Shown in pieces: positions 44,191 through 52,453 of a stretch of DNA of 64,000 bases. Position numbers and translations under genes: made by a program. The stretch spans positions 5,670 to 69,669 of the forward strand of contig NZ_JBINJD010000006.1 of assembly GCF_043951915.1 (NCBI RefSeq). Direction: 5' to 3'. Source of the DNA: Alienimonas sp043951915 (GTDB taxonomy: Bacteria; Planctomycetota; Planctomycetia; Planctomycetales; Planctomycetaceae). How positions within the stretch are numbered: the stretch's first letter is position 1; each line of letters opens with the position of its first letter. The notes beneath the pieces were generated by a model. The model ran no database searches. It was not told where the DNA came from and saw nothing but the letters and a program-made list of their open reading frames with translations.

Positions 44191-44196
44191 TAGGGT
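44191..44196 (+). promoter_or_regulatory. TANNNT box close to start of the DUF5722 gene
   Basis: TAGGGT ends 7 nt before the ATG at 44203. It is weaker than the other boxes (GG in the centre) but has the same spacing. Confidence 0.35.
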
Positions 44197-44202
44197 GGGG
44201 CG

Positions 44203-46305
44203 ATGCTCACGCTCGCCCCGCTCCTGCTGATTTTGTGCGGCCCATCCGACGTCCCGCTGACGTGGGACGCCGCCGCGGCCCACGACCTGACGATCACGCC
44301 GATGGACGACGGGGCGACGCTGACGACGACCGGCGCCGACCCGTACGTCCCCCTGCGGCCGCTCGACCCCGCCGCGGCGGAGCCGGACGCCGTCGTGCTC
44401 GAGTTCGAGTACCTCTGCCCGGACGGCGTCGACGGCCTGCGGGTCTACTACGGCTCGCCGTTCGCGGAGTTACGATCGATCGACGCCGGGCCGCTGGCGA
44501 AGGCGGAGGGCTGGGCCCGGTTCGCGGTGAACCTCCGTGAGGCGTCCGGCGGCCGCTGGACCCCGGCGACGCGGGAGCTGCGGCTGGATTTCGGCCGCCG
44601 CGCCGGTGTGGCGCTGAGCGTCCGCGGTTTGCGACTGCGGCCGCTCAACGAATCGGAACGTCGCTCCGCCGCCGAGCGACAGCGGGAACGCGACCGCAAG
44701 CGGCGCGACGCCGCGGCGGTGCAGGCGGTGCTCGACGCGGACTTCCCCTCGGCGATCGAGCGGGTCGTCGCGTTGGAGGAGGAGATTCGGCTGGTCGGCC
44801 GGGCGGAGCGGCCGGCGACGCTGGTGGAAATCTTCCCGTGGGCGCCGACGGCGATGCGGATCGAGGCGGCGCACGCCCGGGCCGTCGAGGAACTGCCCAC
44901 GGGGCCGTTCAGAGCGCGCTTGCCGCGTTCGACCGACGGGGGCGACCGCGTCACCTCCCGCTGGGCGCTCGCCCGGCGAGAGCGGGACCGTTGGGTCTTG
45001 AACTCTCACGTCGCCTATCCGACGGCCGTCGCCGCCCGCCGTGCTCTCGGACGCCTGGAGCCGCGGTCGGTAAAGGGGCTGGGCGGGATCTCCGACCGCG
45101 GGCCGCGGTCGGACTGGACCGAACTGGGCATTCACAACGCCACGATCAACGTCCCGCTGAGCCTGTTCGTTCGCACGACCCCCGGGCCGGGGCGAACGCC
45201 GTTCCGCCACGCCGGGCGCACCTGGTACGCCGTCGACGACGCCCTCCGCCGGTACGACGCGCTCATCGGTCCGGCGACGGAGCAGGGAATCGTCGTCTCC
45301 GCGATCCTGCTGATCACGTTCTCCGAGAACGAGTTCGGTCGCACGTTGGCGCACCCGGAAGCGGTGAACGCTGGCGCCGCCTACGCCATGCCGAACCTCG
45401 CTACGGAAGAGGGCGTCGCGGCCTACGGGGCGGCGATCGCCCTGTTGAGCGACCGCTACGCCCGACCCGCGGACGGCTCGGCCGGCGAGGATCACGGCCG
45501 CATCGTCAATTGGATCCTGCACAACGAGATCGACCAGGGCGCCCACTGGACGAACATGGGCGAGCAGCCGCCGCTGCGGTATCTGGAGACCTACTACCGG
45601 GCGATGCGTCTGGCCCATGCCCTGACGCGGCGCAACGATCCGCACGCCCGCACCTTCGTCTCGCTGACCCACCACTGGGACCAGCCGCCCGACCCGACCT
45701 GGCGGACCTACGCGCCCAAGCGGTTGCTCGAAGACTTGGCGGCGTTGTCCCGGCGGGAGGGGGACTTCGAGTGGGGCGTCGCCTATCACCCCTATCCGGA
45801 AAGTCTCCTGCGGCCGACGCCGTGGAGCGATCGTCTGCCGACCGACCGGGACGACACGCCGATGATCACCCCCCGCAATCTGGCCGTCCTCGAACGCTTT
45901 CTGCACCGCCCGGAGCTGCGGTTCCGCCCGCCTGGCGCCGTGGAGGGCGTCGTGCGGGGCGTGCTACTGTCGGAACAGGGGTTCCACACGCCGGAGACGG
46001 ACGATCCCGCCGAGCGGGCGCAGCATGAACGGGTGCAGGCGGCGGCGTTTCTCTACACCTGGGATCGGCTGCGGGAACTGACGGTGGTCGAGGCGTTCCA
46101 CAACCACCGCTGGATCGACCACCCGGGCGAGGGGCCGCTGCGACTGGGCCTGCGGCGCCAACCGACCCCCGAGGAACCGGACGGCCCAAAGAAGTTGGCG
46201 TGGGAGGTCTACCGAGACCTCGGCACTCCGGAAGAAGCGCGGTGGCGCTGGCTGCTGGACGCCGTCGGCGCCCCCGGCGGACCGGCGGAGCGGGACGATC
46301 CGTAA
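44203..46305 (+). CDS. DUF5722 glycoside-hydrolase-like secreted protein
   Basis: The 700-residue protein has a short hydrophobic leader (MLTLAPLLLILCG) that may be a signal peptide. A beta-rich N-terminal domain follows, then a TIM-barrel-like DUF5722 region from about residue 260: VLNSHVAYPTAVAARRALGR, SVKGLGGISDRG, WTELGIHNATINVPLSLFVR, VNWILHNEIDQG, WGVAYHPYPESLL and LLSEQGFHTPE. Asn-Glu in HNEID and the Glu in SEQGF sit where clan A glycosidases have their acid/base and nucleophile. A retaining glycosidase is therefore a reasonable but unproven guess. No substrate is known. It lies downstream of sucD but is probably separately transcribed. Confidence 0.8.
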   Translation: MLTLAPLLLILCGPSDVPLTWDAAAAHDLTITPMDDGATLTTTGADPYVPLRPLDPAAAEPDAVVLEFEYLCPDGVDGLRVYYGSPFAELRSIDAGPLAKAEGWARFAVNLREASGGRWTPATRELRLDFGRRAGVALSVRGLRLRPLNESERRSAAERQRERDRKRRDAAAVQAVLDADFPSAIERVVALEEEIRLVGRAERPATLVEIFPWAPTAMRIEAAHARAVEELPTGPFRARLPRSTDGGDRVTSRWALARRERDRWVLNSHVAYPTAVAARRALGRLEPRSVKGLGGISDRGPRSDWTELGIHNATINVPLSLFVRTTPGPGRTPFRHAGRTWYAVDDALRRYDALIGPATEQGIVVSAILLITFSENEFGRTLAHPEAVNAGAAYAMPNLATEEGVAAYGAAIALLSDRYARPADGSAGEDHGRIVNWILHNEIDQGAHWTNMGEQPPLRYLETYYRAMRLAHALTRRNDPHARTFVSLTHHWDQPPDPTWRTYAPKRLLEDLAALSRREGDFEWGVAYHPYPESLLRPTPWSDRLPTDRDDTPMITPRNLAVLERFLHRPELRFRPPGAVEGVVRGVLLSEQGFHTPETDDPAERAQHERVQAAAFLYTWDRLRELTVVEAFHNHRWIDHPGEGPLRLGLRRQPTPEEPDGPKKLAWEVYRDLGTPEEARWRWLLDAVGAPGGPAERDDP

Positions 46306-46374
46306 ACGCTCGCAACGGGCGGCCGGCCCCGCGATAACCCCGGGAAATCCCTGCTCCTCATTCGGCAGTCGACC

Positions 46375-47223
46375 GTGGCTCGCAAAAATTACCAGTACAG
46401 GTCCGGCGGACTGCTACTGACCGCGGTGGTCGCGCTACTGGCCTTCGGGGCGGCGGTGGACGTTGTGCTGATCCCGCTGAACCTGTGGGAAGTGTCGATC
46501 TACGAGCGGGCCGAGTCCCCGGACGTGGCGCAGGACTTCGCCCTGCAGGCTGACGCAGATTCGATGTCCGTCGCGGTGGGGGCCGCGGCCATCCTGGCGG
46601 TGCTGATCTTTCTCGTCACCGCGATCTGTTTCCTCTGCCTGACCTACCGGGCCGGGGCGAACGCTCACACGTTGGCCCCGCGGGTGCAGTACGCCGCCGG
46701 GTGGGCGGTGGGGTGGTACTTCGTGCCGTTCCTGAACCTCGTCCGGCCGTATCAGGCGATGGCGGAGTACTTCCGAGCCAGCCGGCCGCGGTCCGAGGGC
46801 GGCGTGCCGGAGCACTGGCAGGATAATCGCGTCCCCGGGCTGCTGCGGGTCTGGTGGGGTCTCTGGCTGCTGGGCGGCGTCCTCGGCCAAGTCAGCGCCC
46901 GCATGGCGATGCAGGAACCGGGCGTTGGAGACTTCTCCATGGCGAAGACCGCCTGTTACCTGTCGATCGGAGAATCGCTGATCGGCGTCGCCAGCGCCGC
47001 GACGGCAATCTGGATGTTCCGCACGCTGTTCCACTGGCAGAGCGAACGGCGTCAGGAGAAGCGGTCCGAACCCGACGTCGGGGAAGGGCGGGACCTCGCC
47101 GCGACCTGTCGGGAGTGCGGCGAAGCGTTGCCCGTCGGAGCCGACGAGCCTGTCGCCGACCCCGACCGCTGCCCGATGTGCGGCGCTGAACATCCTGCCC
47201 GGCGGGACGAAGCGCTTGTTTGA
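46375..47223 (+). CDS. DUF4328 membrane protein with C-terminal zinc ribbon
   Basis: The 282-residue protein has several membrane segments (about residues 12-32, 64-88, 103-122, 158-178 and 196-214). It carries the DUF4328 signature RAGANAHTLAPRVQYAAGWA, with VGWYFVPFLNLVRPYQAM. After the last membrane segment a cytoplasmic tail holds CRECGEALPV and CPMCGAEHPA, a four-Cys zinc ribbon of the type often used as a sensor or adaptor. DUF4328 proteins are seen in actinobacteria and planctomycetes without an assigned function. The start is a GTG at 46375, as no ATG is near the family start. Confidence 0.8.
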   Translation: MARKNYQYRSGGLLLTAVVALLAFGAAVDVVLIPLNLWEVSIYERAESPDVAQDFALQADADSMSVAVGAAAILAVLIFLVTAICFLCLTYRAGANAHTLAPRVQYAAGWAVGWYFVPFLNLVRPYQAMAEYFRASRPRSEGGVPEHWQDNRVPGLLRVWWGLWLLGGVLGQVSARMAMQEPGVGDFSMAKTACYLSIGESLIGVASAATAIWMFRTLFHWQSERRQEKRSEPDVGEGRDLAATCRECGEALPVGADEPVADPDRCPMCGAEHPARRDEALV

Positions 47224-47238
47224 CGCCGCCCGGCCGAG

Positions 47239-47706
47239 TCAGGCCTCGGCCGCTTCGTAGAGGACCGGTTCGATCAGCTTGTCGAACTCGAACAGCTCCT
47301 CGTCCTTGAAATACAGATTTAACTCGCGGGCGGCGGCCTCCGGACCGTCGCTGCCGTGGATCAGGTTCATGCTGCGGCTTTGGCCGTAGTCGCCGCGGAT
47401 CGTGCCGGGAGCGGCCTCGCGGCCGTTGGTGGCCCCCATCAGCGTCCGACAGACGGCGATCGCCCCGGGCCCTTCGGCGCACACTGCGACGACGGGGCCG
47501 CTGGTGATGAACCCTTCGAGGTCCGGATAGAACGGCTTCTCGACGTGCTCCGCATAGTGTTGGCGGGACAGCTCCGGCGTGATGCGGAGCATCTTCGCCC
47601 CGACGATCTTCAGTCCCTTCCGCTCCAGCCGGGAGAGGATCTCCCCGGTCAGGCGCCGCTGGACGGCGTCCGGTTTGACGAGGATCAGGGTGCGTTCGAG
47701 GGCCAT
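47239..47706 (-). CDS. ndk: Nucleoside diphosphate kinase
   Basis: Ndk moves the gamma phosphate between nucleoside triphosphates and diphosphates through a phosphohistidine. The 155-residue product starts MALERTLILVKPDAVQRRLT. It contains RTLMGATNGREAAPGTIRGD and the active-site His117 in MNLIHGSDGPEAA. The ATG at 47706 gives the family length; the frame is open upstream through the repeat and the antisense of carA. It is separated from carA by a gap filled with a heptanucleotide inverted repeat. Confidence 0.96.
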   Translation of the reverse strand: MALERTLILVKPDAVQRRLTGEILSRLERKGLKIVGAKMLRITPELSRQHYAEHVEKPFYPDLEGFITSGPVVAVCAEGPGAIAVCRTLMGATNGREAAPGTIRGDYGQSRSMNLIHGSDGPEAAARELNLYFKDEELFEFDKLIEPVLYEAAEA

Positions 47707-47710
47707 GCGG

Positions 47711-47829
47711 GAAGGCGGAAGGATGAAGGCGAAAGGCGGAGGGGAAAGATGACACACCCCCGCCCGTTCCTCAACGCGACGCCGCAGTTCCTTCCGCCTT
47801 CCCCCCCCCCCTCGCCCTTCCGCCTTGAA
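47711..47829. repeat. Inverted heptanucleotide repeat (GAAGGCG family)
   Basis: The left arm (47711-47744) reads GAAGGCG, GAAGGAT, GAAGGCG, AAAGGCG, GAGGGG. The right arm (47789-47829) carries the complement (CTTCCGCCTT, a run of ten C, then CGCCCTTCCGCCTT). The element fills the 125-nt gap between carA and ndk. Confidence 0.8.
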
Positions 47830-47831
47830 CC

Positions 47832-48971
47832 TCACGCCTTCGACATCATCTCGCGGAAGCGGGCGAACAGGTGGCCGCTGTCGTGCGGGCCGGCGCTGGC
47901 TTCCGGGTGGTACTGCACCGCGAAGGCCGGACGGGTCTTGTGGCGGATGCCGCTGACGGTGTCGTCGTTGAGGTTGATGTGGGTCACCTCCACGTCCGCC
48001 GGCAGGCTGTCCGCTTTGAGGGCGAAGCCGTGGTTCTGGCTGGTGATCTCGACCCGACCGGTCTCCTTTTCGAGCACCGGCTGGTTGGCGCCGCGGTGGC
48101 CGAATTTCAGCTTTTCGATCTCCCCGCCGCAGGCCAGCCCGAGCAACTGCTGGCCGAGACAGATGCCGAAGATCGGCACGCCGTCCTCCAGCAGCTCCCG
48201 AATCGTGCCGACGGCGTAGTCCAGCGGCCGCGGGTCGCCGGGGCCGTTGGAGAGGAAGATGCCGTCCGGCTTCTGGGCTTTCACCTCGGCGGCCGTCGCG
48301 GTGCCGGGCAGGACGGTCACCTTGCAGCCCATCGCGGCGAGGTGGCGGGGAATGTTCCACTTCATGCCGTAGTCGATCGCCACCACGTGCGGCGTGTGCC
48401 CCGGCGTGGCCTGCGCGGCGCTGGGAGCGGCGAATTCGTGCAGCGGCTCGGCCCAGTCCCGGGGGGCGTCCGGCATGACCGTCTTGATGAGGTCCTGACC
48501 GACGATGTCCGGGCTGCTCTTGGCTTTCTCGACGAGGGCGGCGTCGTCCAGCGTCTCCGTGGAGATTACCGCCGTCATCGCCCCGGCGCTGCGGAGCCGG
48601 CGGACCAGCGCCCGGGTGTCGACCCCGCTGATCCCCACGACGCCCGCTTCCTCGAGGTAGGCCGACAGCGGCTTCTCGCTGCGGAAGTTACTGGGCCGGC
48701 GGCACAGCTCCCGCACGACGAACCCGCGGGCGGCAATCCCCTTGGACTCCACGTCGTCGGCGTTCACGCCGTAGTTGCCGATCTCCGGGTAGGTCATCGT
48801 CACGATCTGCCCGGCGTAGGAGGGGTCCGTGAGGATCTCCTGATAGCCGGTCAGACTGGTGTTGAAGACCGCTTCGCCGAAGGCTTCGCCGGTCGCGCCG
48901 AAGTGTTCGCCGGTGAACACGGTGCCGTCGGCGAGGGCGAGCTTGGCGGGGCGGGGCGACGTTTGCGGCAT
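47832..48971 (-). CDS. carA: Carbamoyl-phosphate synthase small subunit
   Basis: CarA is the glutamine amidotransferase subunit that feeds ammonia to CarB for pyrimidine and arginine synthesis. The 379-residue product has the N-terminal domain (LALADGTVFTGEHFGATGEA, SLTGYQEILTDPSYAGQIVT) and the class I GATase domain (VVAIDYGMKWNI, FLSNGPGDP, nucleophile Cys in IFGICLGQQLLGLA, NHGFAL, QYHPEASAGP). The ATG at 48971 fits the family start; 21 Pro/Arg-rich residues would be added by the upstream ATG. carB is not in the window. Confidence 0.96.
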   Translation of the reverse strand: MPQTSPRPAKLALADGTVFTGEHFGATGEAFGEAVFNTSLTGYQEILTDPSYAGQIVTMTYPEIGNYGVNADDVESKGIAARGFVVRELCRRPSNFRSEKPLSAYLEEAGVVGISGVDTRALVRRLRSAGAMTAVISTETLDDAALVEKAKSSPDIVGQDLIKTVMPDAPRDWAEPLHEFAAPSAAQATPGHTPHVVAIDYGMKWNIPRHLAAMGCKVTVLPGTATAAEVKAQKPDGIFLSNGPGDPRPLDYAVGTIRELLEDGVPIFGICLGQQLLGLACGGEIEKLKFGHRGANQPVLEKETGRVEITSQNHGFALKADSLPADVEVTHINLNDDTVSGIRHKTRPAFAVQYHPEASAGPHDSGHLFARFREMMSKA

Positions 48972-49031
48972 CGGGCGGGCGGGGGCGGGGGCCCCGGGGC
49001 GGGTCGAAGGGGGTTCGGGCGGCATCCTACG

Positions 49032-49065
49032 CAAAACGGCCCGGACGCTCGATGCGTCCGGGCCG
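49032..49065 (-). terminator. Terminator after the ArsR-type gene
   Basis: On the minus strand CGGCCCGGACG (49065-49055) pairs with CGTCCGGGCCG (49047-49037) across a 7-nt loop, followed by TTTT. It lies between the regulator gene and carA, so the two have separate transcripts. Confidence 0.75.
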
Positions 49066-49097
49066 CGGGCGGTCGATCAAACGCGTCGGGGGACGGG

Positions 49098-49634
49098 TTA
49101 TTCGCTCTTGCTGAGCACGAACTCGTCGAACTCGACCGCGTCCGTCTCCGGGTCGCGGACGGTGGCGAAGAACTCGGAGATCAACCCGACGAACCGCTGC
49201 TGGCGGATGCTGTAGAAGTTGTGCTTGCCGTCGCGGCGGGGCTCGATGATGCCCGCGTTGCGGAGCAGGGCGAGGTGGTGCGAGACCGCCGGCTGGCTCT
49301 GGGAGAGCCGCTTGCACAGGGCGGTCACGTGCAGTTCGCCCTCGCGAGCCAGGTACAGCAGGATCCGCAGCCGGGTCTCGTCGGAGAGCAGCTTGAAGAC
49401 CTGCACGAGGTCCTGCTCCAGGGCGTCCGGCAGGACGGGGAACCGGCCGTCGGATTCGGCGTCCTGCTCCACGTCGGTCAGACCGGCGCCGAAGTCGTCC
49501 TCCAGGACGTCGTCGGAGCGGTGGGCCAACCCGGCCCGACCGGTCACGTTCGTGGCCGCGGTGCGGATGGAAGGGGAGGGGGCGTCGGCGTGACGAACGT
49601 CGTTAACCGGTTCGGCGACGGCGGTGGCGAGCAT
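49098..49634 (-). CDS. ArsR-family winged-helix transcription regulator
   Basis: The 178-residue protein has an 80-residue N-terminal extension without recognisable fold, followed by a winged helix-turn-helix: LVQVFKLLSDETRLRILLYL, ELHVTALCKRLSQSQPAVSH and HLALLRNAGIIEPRRDGKHN. ArsR/SmtB proteins usually release DNA on binding a metal or small ligand. The only Cys of the domain (ALCKRLS) does not by itself make a metal site, so the signal is unknown. The ATG at 49634 follows ACCTCTATCA without a clear ribosome-binding site. The target may be its own promoter or the divergent gene at 50113. Confidence 0.88.
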   Translation of the reverse strand: MLATAVAEPVNDVRHADAPSPSIRTAATNVTGRAGLAHRSDDVLEDDFGAGLTDVEQDAESDGRFPVLPDALEQDLVQVFKLLSDETRLRILLYLAREGELHVTALCKRLSQSQPAVSHHLALLRNAGIIEPRRDGKHNFYSIRQQRFVGLISEFFATVRDPETDAVEFDEFVLSKSE

Positions 49635-50112
49635 TGATAGAGGTCCGTGGTGTGGGTCGGCACAGAGGCCGGATATCGTAGTGTGGGTGGAGCCGACCCA
49701 AGGTCGGGAAAACGGTCGCACGTCAGTCTCACGGGGAGGGCGGGCGTCCGATCAACGCATCCGCAAGCGGCGTGCCAAAGGCTCGTCGTCCGCGGGGCGT
49801 CCGCCGGAACGGCAATCCCGCGTCTGGCTTCGGCACGAGAGACTCGTGACGGCCGCTGGCCGGGGATGCGGGGGGAGACCCATCAGGCGGTTCGCAGGAG
49901 TCTTACAGTACGGGACTCGTAGTCAACAGTCGATTTCCGTGCCGCTGAGTCTTCATGCAGATTTTCGATTCCGTTGCTAGAGTTGCGTTCATTGCGAGGC
50001 CAATAGCGTCTGCACCCCGGTCACCGGTGAAAAAATGTCTTAGCCTCAGTGCGGCGAACGGCCGCGGCGTCTCGCCGACCGACCCTGCCCATTTGGCGGG
50101 CAGAGGCGCCTG
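49635..50112. other. Intergenic region with lower GC, probable promoters
   Basis: About 480 nt between divergent genes. The part 49910-50045 is visibly less GC-rich than its surroundings, contains TGAAAAAATG at 50027 and probably holds promoter elements. I see no convincing gene; the open frames here are short, Arg-rich and lack family features. An ArsR operator may lie here but no clear dyad stands out. Confidence 0.5.
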
Positions 50113-50928
50113 ATGAATGATCCATCGCTCCCAATGCATCACGACCGTCTCATGCCGAATCCCATCTCCGGCCCGCCTGCTGGATTTGCGGCGCTGCCCG
50201 GCCGTTCGGCAGTCGTCACCGGCGCCAGCAGCGGGATCGGGGCCGCGATCGCCCGGGAACTGCACGCCGCCGGGGCGACGCTGTTTCTCACCTGCCGGGC
50301 CTCCGCGGATCGGTTGGCGGCCGTCGCCGAGGAGGTCTCCGCGGTCGGCCGGTTCGTCGGAGACCTGGCGGAGCCGGCGGAGCGGGACCGGCTGCTCGCC
50401 GAAGCAACCGCCGCCCTCGGCACGCCCGACGTGTGGGTCAACAACGCCGGCGTCGACCTGCTGACCGGCGCCGGCCGCTCGCTGTCGTACGAGGAGAAGC
50501 TCGCCGCCCTGCTGGCGGTGGACGTGACGGCCACGGTCGCCCTCTCCCGGGCAGTCGGGGCGGCGATGCGGGAGCGGGGCGGCGGGGCGATTCTGAACGT
50601 CGGCTGGGATCAGGCCGCGACCGGCATGGACGGCGACAGCGGAGAGCTCTTCGCCGTCGCTAAGTCCGGCGTGATGGCCTTCACCCGGTCGCTGGCGGTC
50701 TCGCTGGCGCCGGAGGTGCGGGTGAACTGCGTCGCCCCCGGCTGGATCCTCACCGCCTGGGGCGAAACCGCCCCGAACGAGTGGCAGGCCCGGGTCATGC
50801 GGGAGACGCCTCTCAAACGCTGGGGCACGCCGGAGGACATCGCCCGCTGCGCCCGCTGGCTGTGCAGCGACGCCGCCTCCTTTGTGACCGGGCAGGTCGT
50901 GAACGTGAACGGCGGGGCCGTCCGGTGA
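50113..50928 (+). CDS. Short-chain dehydrogenase with altered catalytic residues
   Basis: The 271-residue protein has a full Rossmann core: SAVVTGASSGIGAAIAREL (32-50), DVWVNNAGVD (106-115) and late VNCVAPGWILTAWG. The catalytic residues differ: the usual Ser is replaced in ILNVGWDQA (Trp165 region), and the Tyr of YxxxK is Phe180 in LFAVAKSG, leaving only Lys184. It may be a binding or regulatory protein, or use another mechanism. The start at 50113 is supported by AGAGG six nt upstream; ATGs at 50134 and 50152 are alternatives. Its stop overlaps the start of the DHPS-like gene (GTGA), indicating translational coupling and a linked role in pterin chemistry. Confidence 0.85.
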   Translation: MNDPSLPMHHDRLMPNPISGPPAGFAALPGRSAVVTGASSGIGAAIARELHAAGATLFLTCRASADRLAAVAEEVSAVGRFVGDLAEPAERDRLLAEATAALGTPDVWVNNAGVDLLTGAGRSLSYEEKLAALLAVDVTATVALSRAVGAAMRERGGGAILNVGWDQAATGMDGDSGELFAVAKSGVMAFTRSLAVSLAPEVRVNCVAPGWILTAWGETAPNEWQARVMRETPLKRWGTPEDIARCARWLCSDAASFVTGQVVNVNGGAVR

Positions 50929-52382
50929 GCGACGGGGACGAACAGGCGCCCGGGCAGAACCGCTGGCGGGGGGAGCGGGTCCTGTTCGTCACCGGCACGC
51001 TGGCGGAGCCGGCCCTGCGGCGGACGCTCGGCCCGCTGGGCGAGCGGCACGGCTTCGCCTGGGAGATCGCCGTGCCCGGGGTGCAGGTGGCGGCGCTGAC
51101 GCACACGAAACTCCTCCTGAACCGCCTCGGTTCGCTGCTGGACGACCTCGGGGGCCGCTTCGACCGGGCCGTGCTGCCCGGTCTGTGCGACGCCGACCCG
51201 GCGGCGCTGAAGGAGCGGTTCGGCCTGCCGTTCGTTCGCGGGCCGAAGGATTTTCACGACCTGCCGGCGTTCCTCGGCGACGACGACCGCGACCCGCCGG
51301 ACCTGTCGCGGTGGGACATTGAAATTATCGCCGAGATCAACCACGCCGCCCGCCTGTCGGACGCGGAGGCCGTCGCGACCGCCGCGGCTCTGCGGGCGGA
51401 CGGGGCGGACGTGATCGACGTCGGCGCCACGCCCGGCGCCCCCGCGGCCCGCGTCGCGGACCTGGTGCGGTTGCTGAGGGGCGAGGGGCACCGGGTGAGC
51501 GTGGACAGCTTCGACCGCGGCGAGGTGACCGCCTCCGTCGAGGCCGGCGCCGAGCTGGTTCTCTCCTGCAACGGCACGAACCGCGACTGGGCGGTGCCGC
51601 TGGGAAAGGACACGGGGGCGGAGTTCGTCGTGATCCCCGACGAGCCGTCGGACCTCGACAGCCTGTACCGCACCGCCGACGCGCTGGGCGAGGCCGGCGT
51701 CGCCCATCGGCTGGACGCGATCCTGGAGCCGATCCACTTCGGCTTCGCGGCGTCGCTGGACCGCTACTCCGAGGTGCGCCGCCGCCGGCCGGAGGCGGCG
51801 ATGCTGATGGGGGTCGGGAACCTCACCGAACTGACCGGCGTCGACTCCGCCGGGGTGAACGCCCTGCTGGCGGGGTTCTGTCAGGAGCGGCGAATCTTCA
51901 GCGTGCTGACCACCCAGGTGATCCCCTGGGCCCAAAGCAGCGTGCGGGAACTGGACGCCGCCCGCCGGCTGATGCGCTGCGCCGCCGACCGCGGGACCGT
52001 GCCGAAACATCTGAGCGACGCCCTGGTGATGCTCCGTGATCCCCGGCCGCGGGTGGCGACGCCGGCGGAAATCGAAGAGCTGGCGGCCTCGGTGACGGAC
52101 CCGAACTACCGGGTGCTGATCGACGGGCGGAACATTCACCTCTTCAATCGCGACGGCCGGCACGTCGGCCGGGATCCGTTCGCCCTGTTCGACGCCGCGG
52201 AGGCCGCCGCGACCGCCGCGGGGCGGCCGCTGTCGGCGTCGCACGCCTTTTACCTGGGGCACGAGTTGGCGAAGGCGGCGACGGCCCTCACGCTGGGGAA
52301 GGGCTACGTGCAGGACGAAGCCTTGCGGTGGGGGATGCTGACGCGGGCGGAGGAGAGCGCAATCGACCGCCGGAGAAAGTAG
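50925..52382 (+). CDS. Dihydropteroate-synthase-like protein (DUF6513 type)
   Basis: The 485-residue protein matches the archaeal/methylotroph DHPS-related family rather than bacterial FolP. The N-terminal domain is RVLFVTGTLAEPALRRTL. The DHPS-like barrel has IIAEINHAARLSDAEAVATA, GADVIDVGATPG and VSVDSFDRGEVTASVEAGAE. A C-terminal domain has NYRVLIDGRNIHLFNRDGRH and AFYLGHELAKAATALTLGKG. Members are associated with methanopterin-type cofactor synthesis in methanogens, methylotrophs and planctomycetes; the exact reaction here is inferred. It starts at a GTG overlapping the SDR stop. Its own stop lies inside the left arm of a long hairpin before pabB. Confidence 0.88.
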   Translation: MSDGDEQAPGQNRWRGERVLFVTGTLAEPALRRTLGPLGERHGFAWEIAVPGVQVAALTHTKLLLNRLGSLLDDLGGRFDRAVLPGLCDADPAALKERFGLPFVRGPKDFHDLPAFLGDDDRDPPDLSRWDIEIIAEINHAARLSDAEAVATAAALRADGADVIDVGATPGAPAARVADLVRLLRGEGHRVSVDSFDRGEVTASVEAGAELVLSCNGTNRDWAVPLGKDTGAEFVVIPDEPSDLDSLYRTADALGEAGVAHRLDAILEPIHFGFAASLDRYSEVRRRRPEAAMLMGVGNLTELTGVDSAGVNALLAGFCQERRIFSVLTTQVIPWAQSSVRELDAARRLMRCAADRGTVPKHLSDALVMLRDPRPRVATPAEIEELAASVTDPNYRVLIDGRNIHLFNRDGRHVGRDPFALFDAAEAAATAAGRPLSASHAFYLGHELAKAATALTLGKGYVQDEALRWGMLTRAEESAIDRRRK

Positions 52383-52449
52383 GGTCCGCTCCGCGGACCG
52401 TTTTCTGACGGGCTGAGCTTCCCCGGACGGTCCGCAGAGCGGACCCTAC
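52379..52449. repeat. Long inverted repeat between DHPS-like gene and pabB
   Basis: GTAGGGTCCGCTCCGCGGAC (from 52379) pairs with the complement ending at 52449, 21 of 22 positions matching, with a loop of about 24 nt. The TAG stop codon of the DHPS-like gene is part of the arm, and pabB starts 4 nt after the right arm. Confidence 0.85.
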
Positions 52450-52453
52450 GGGG

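Noticed and set aside
49624..49980. Short open frames in the ArsR-SDR gap
   Set aside because: Arg-rich, overlapping each other on both strands, no family match and lower GC than real genes here.
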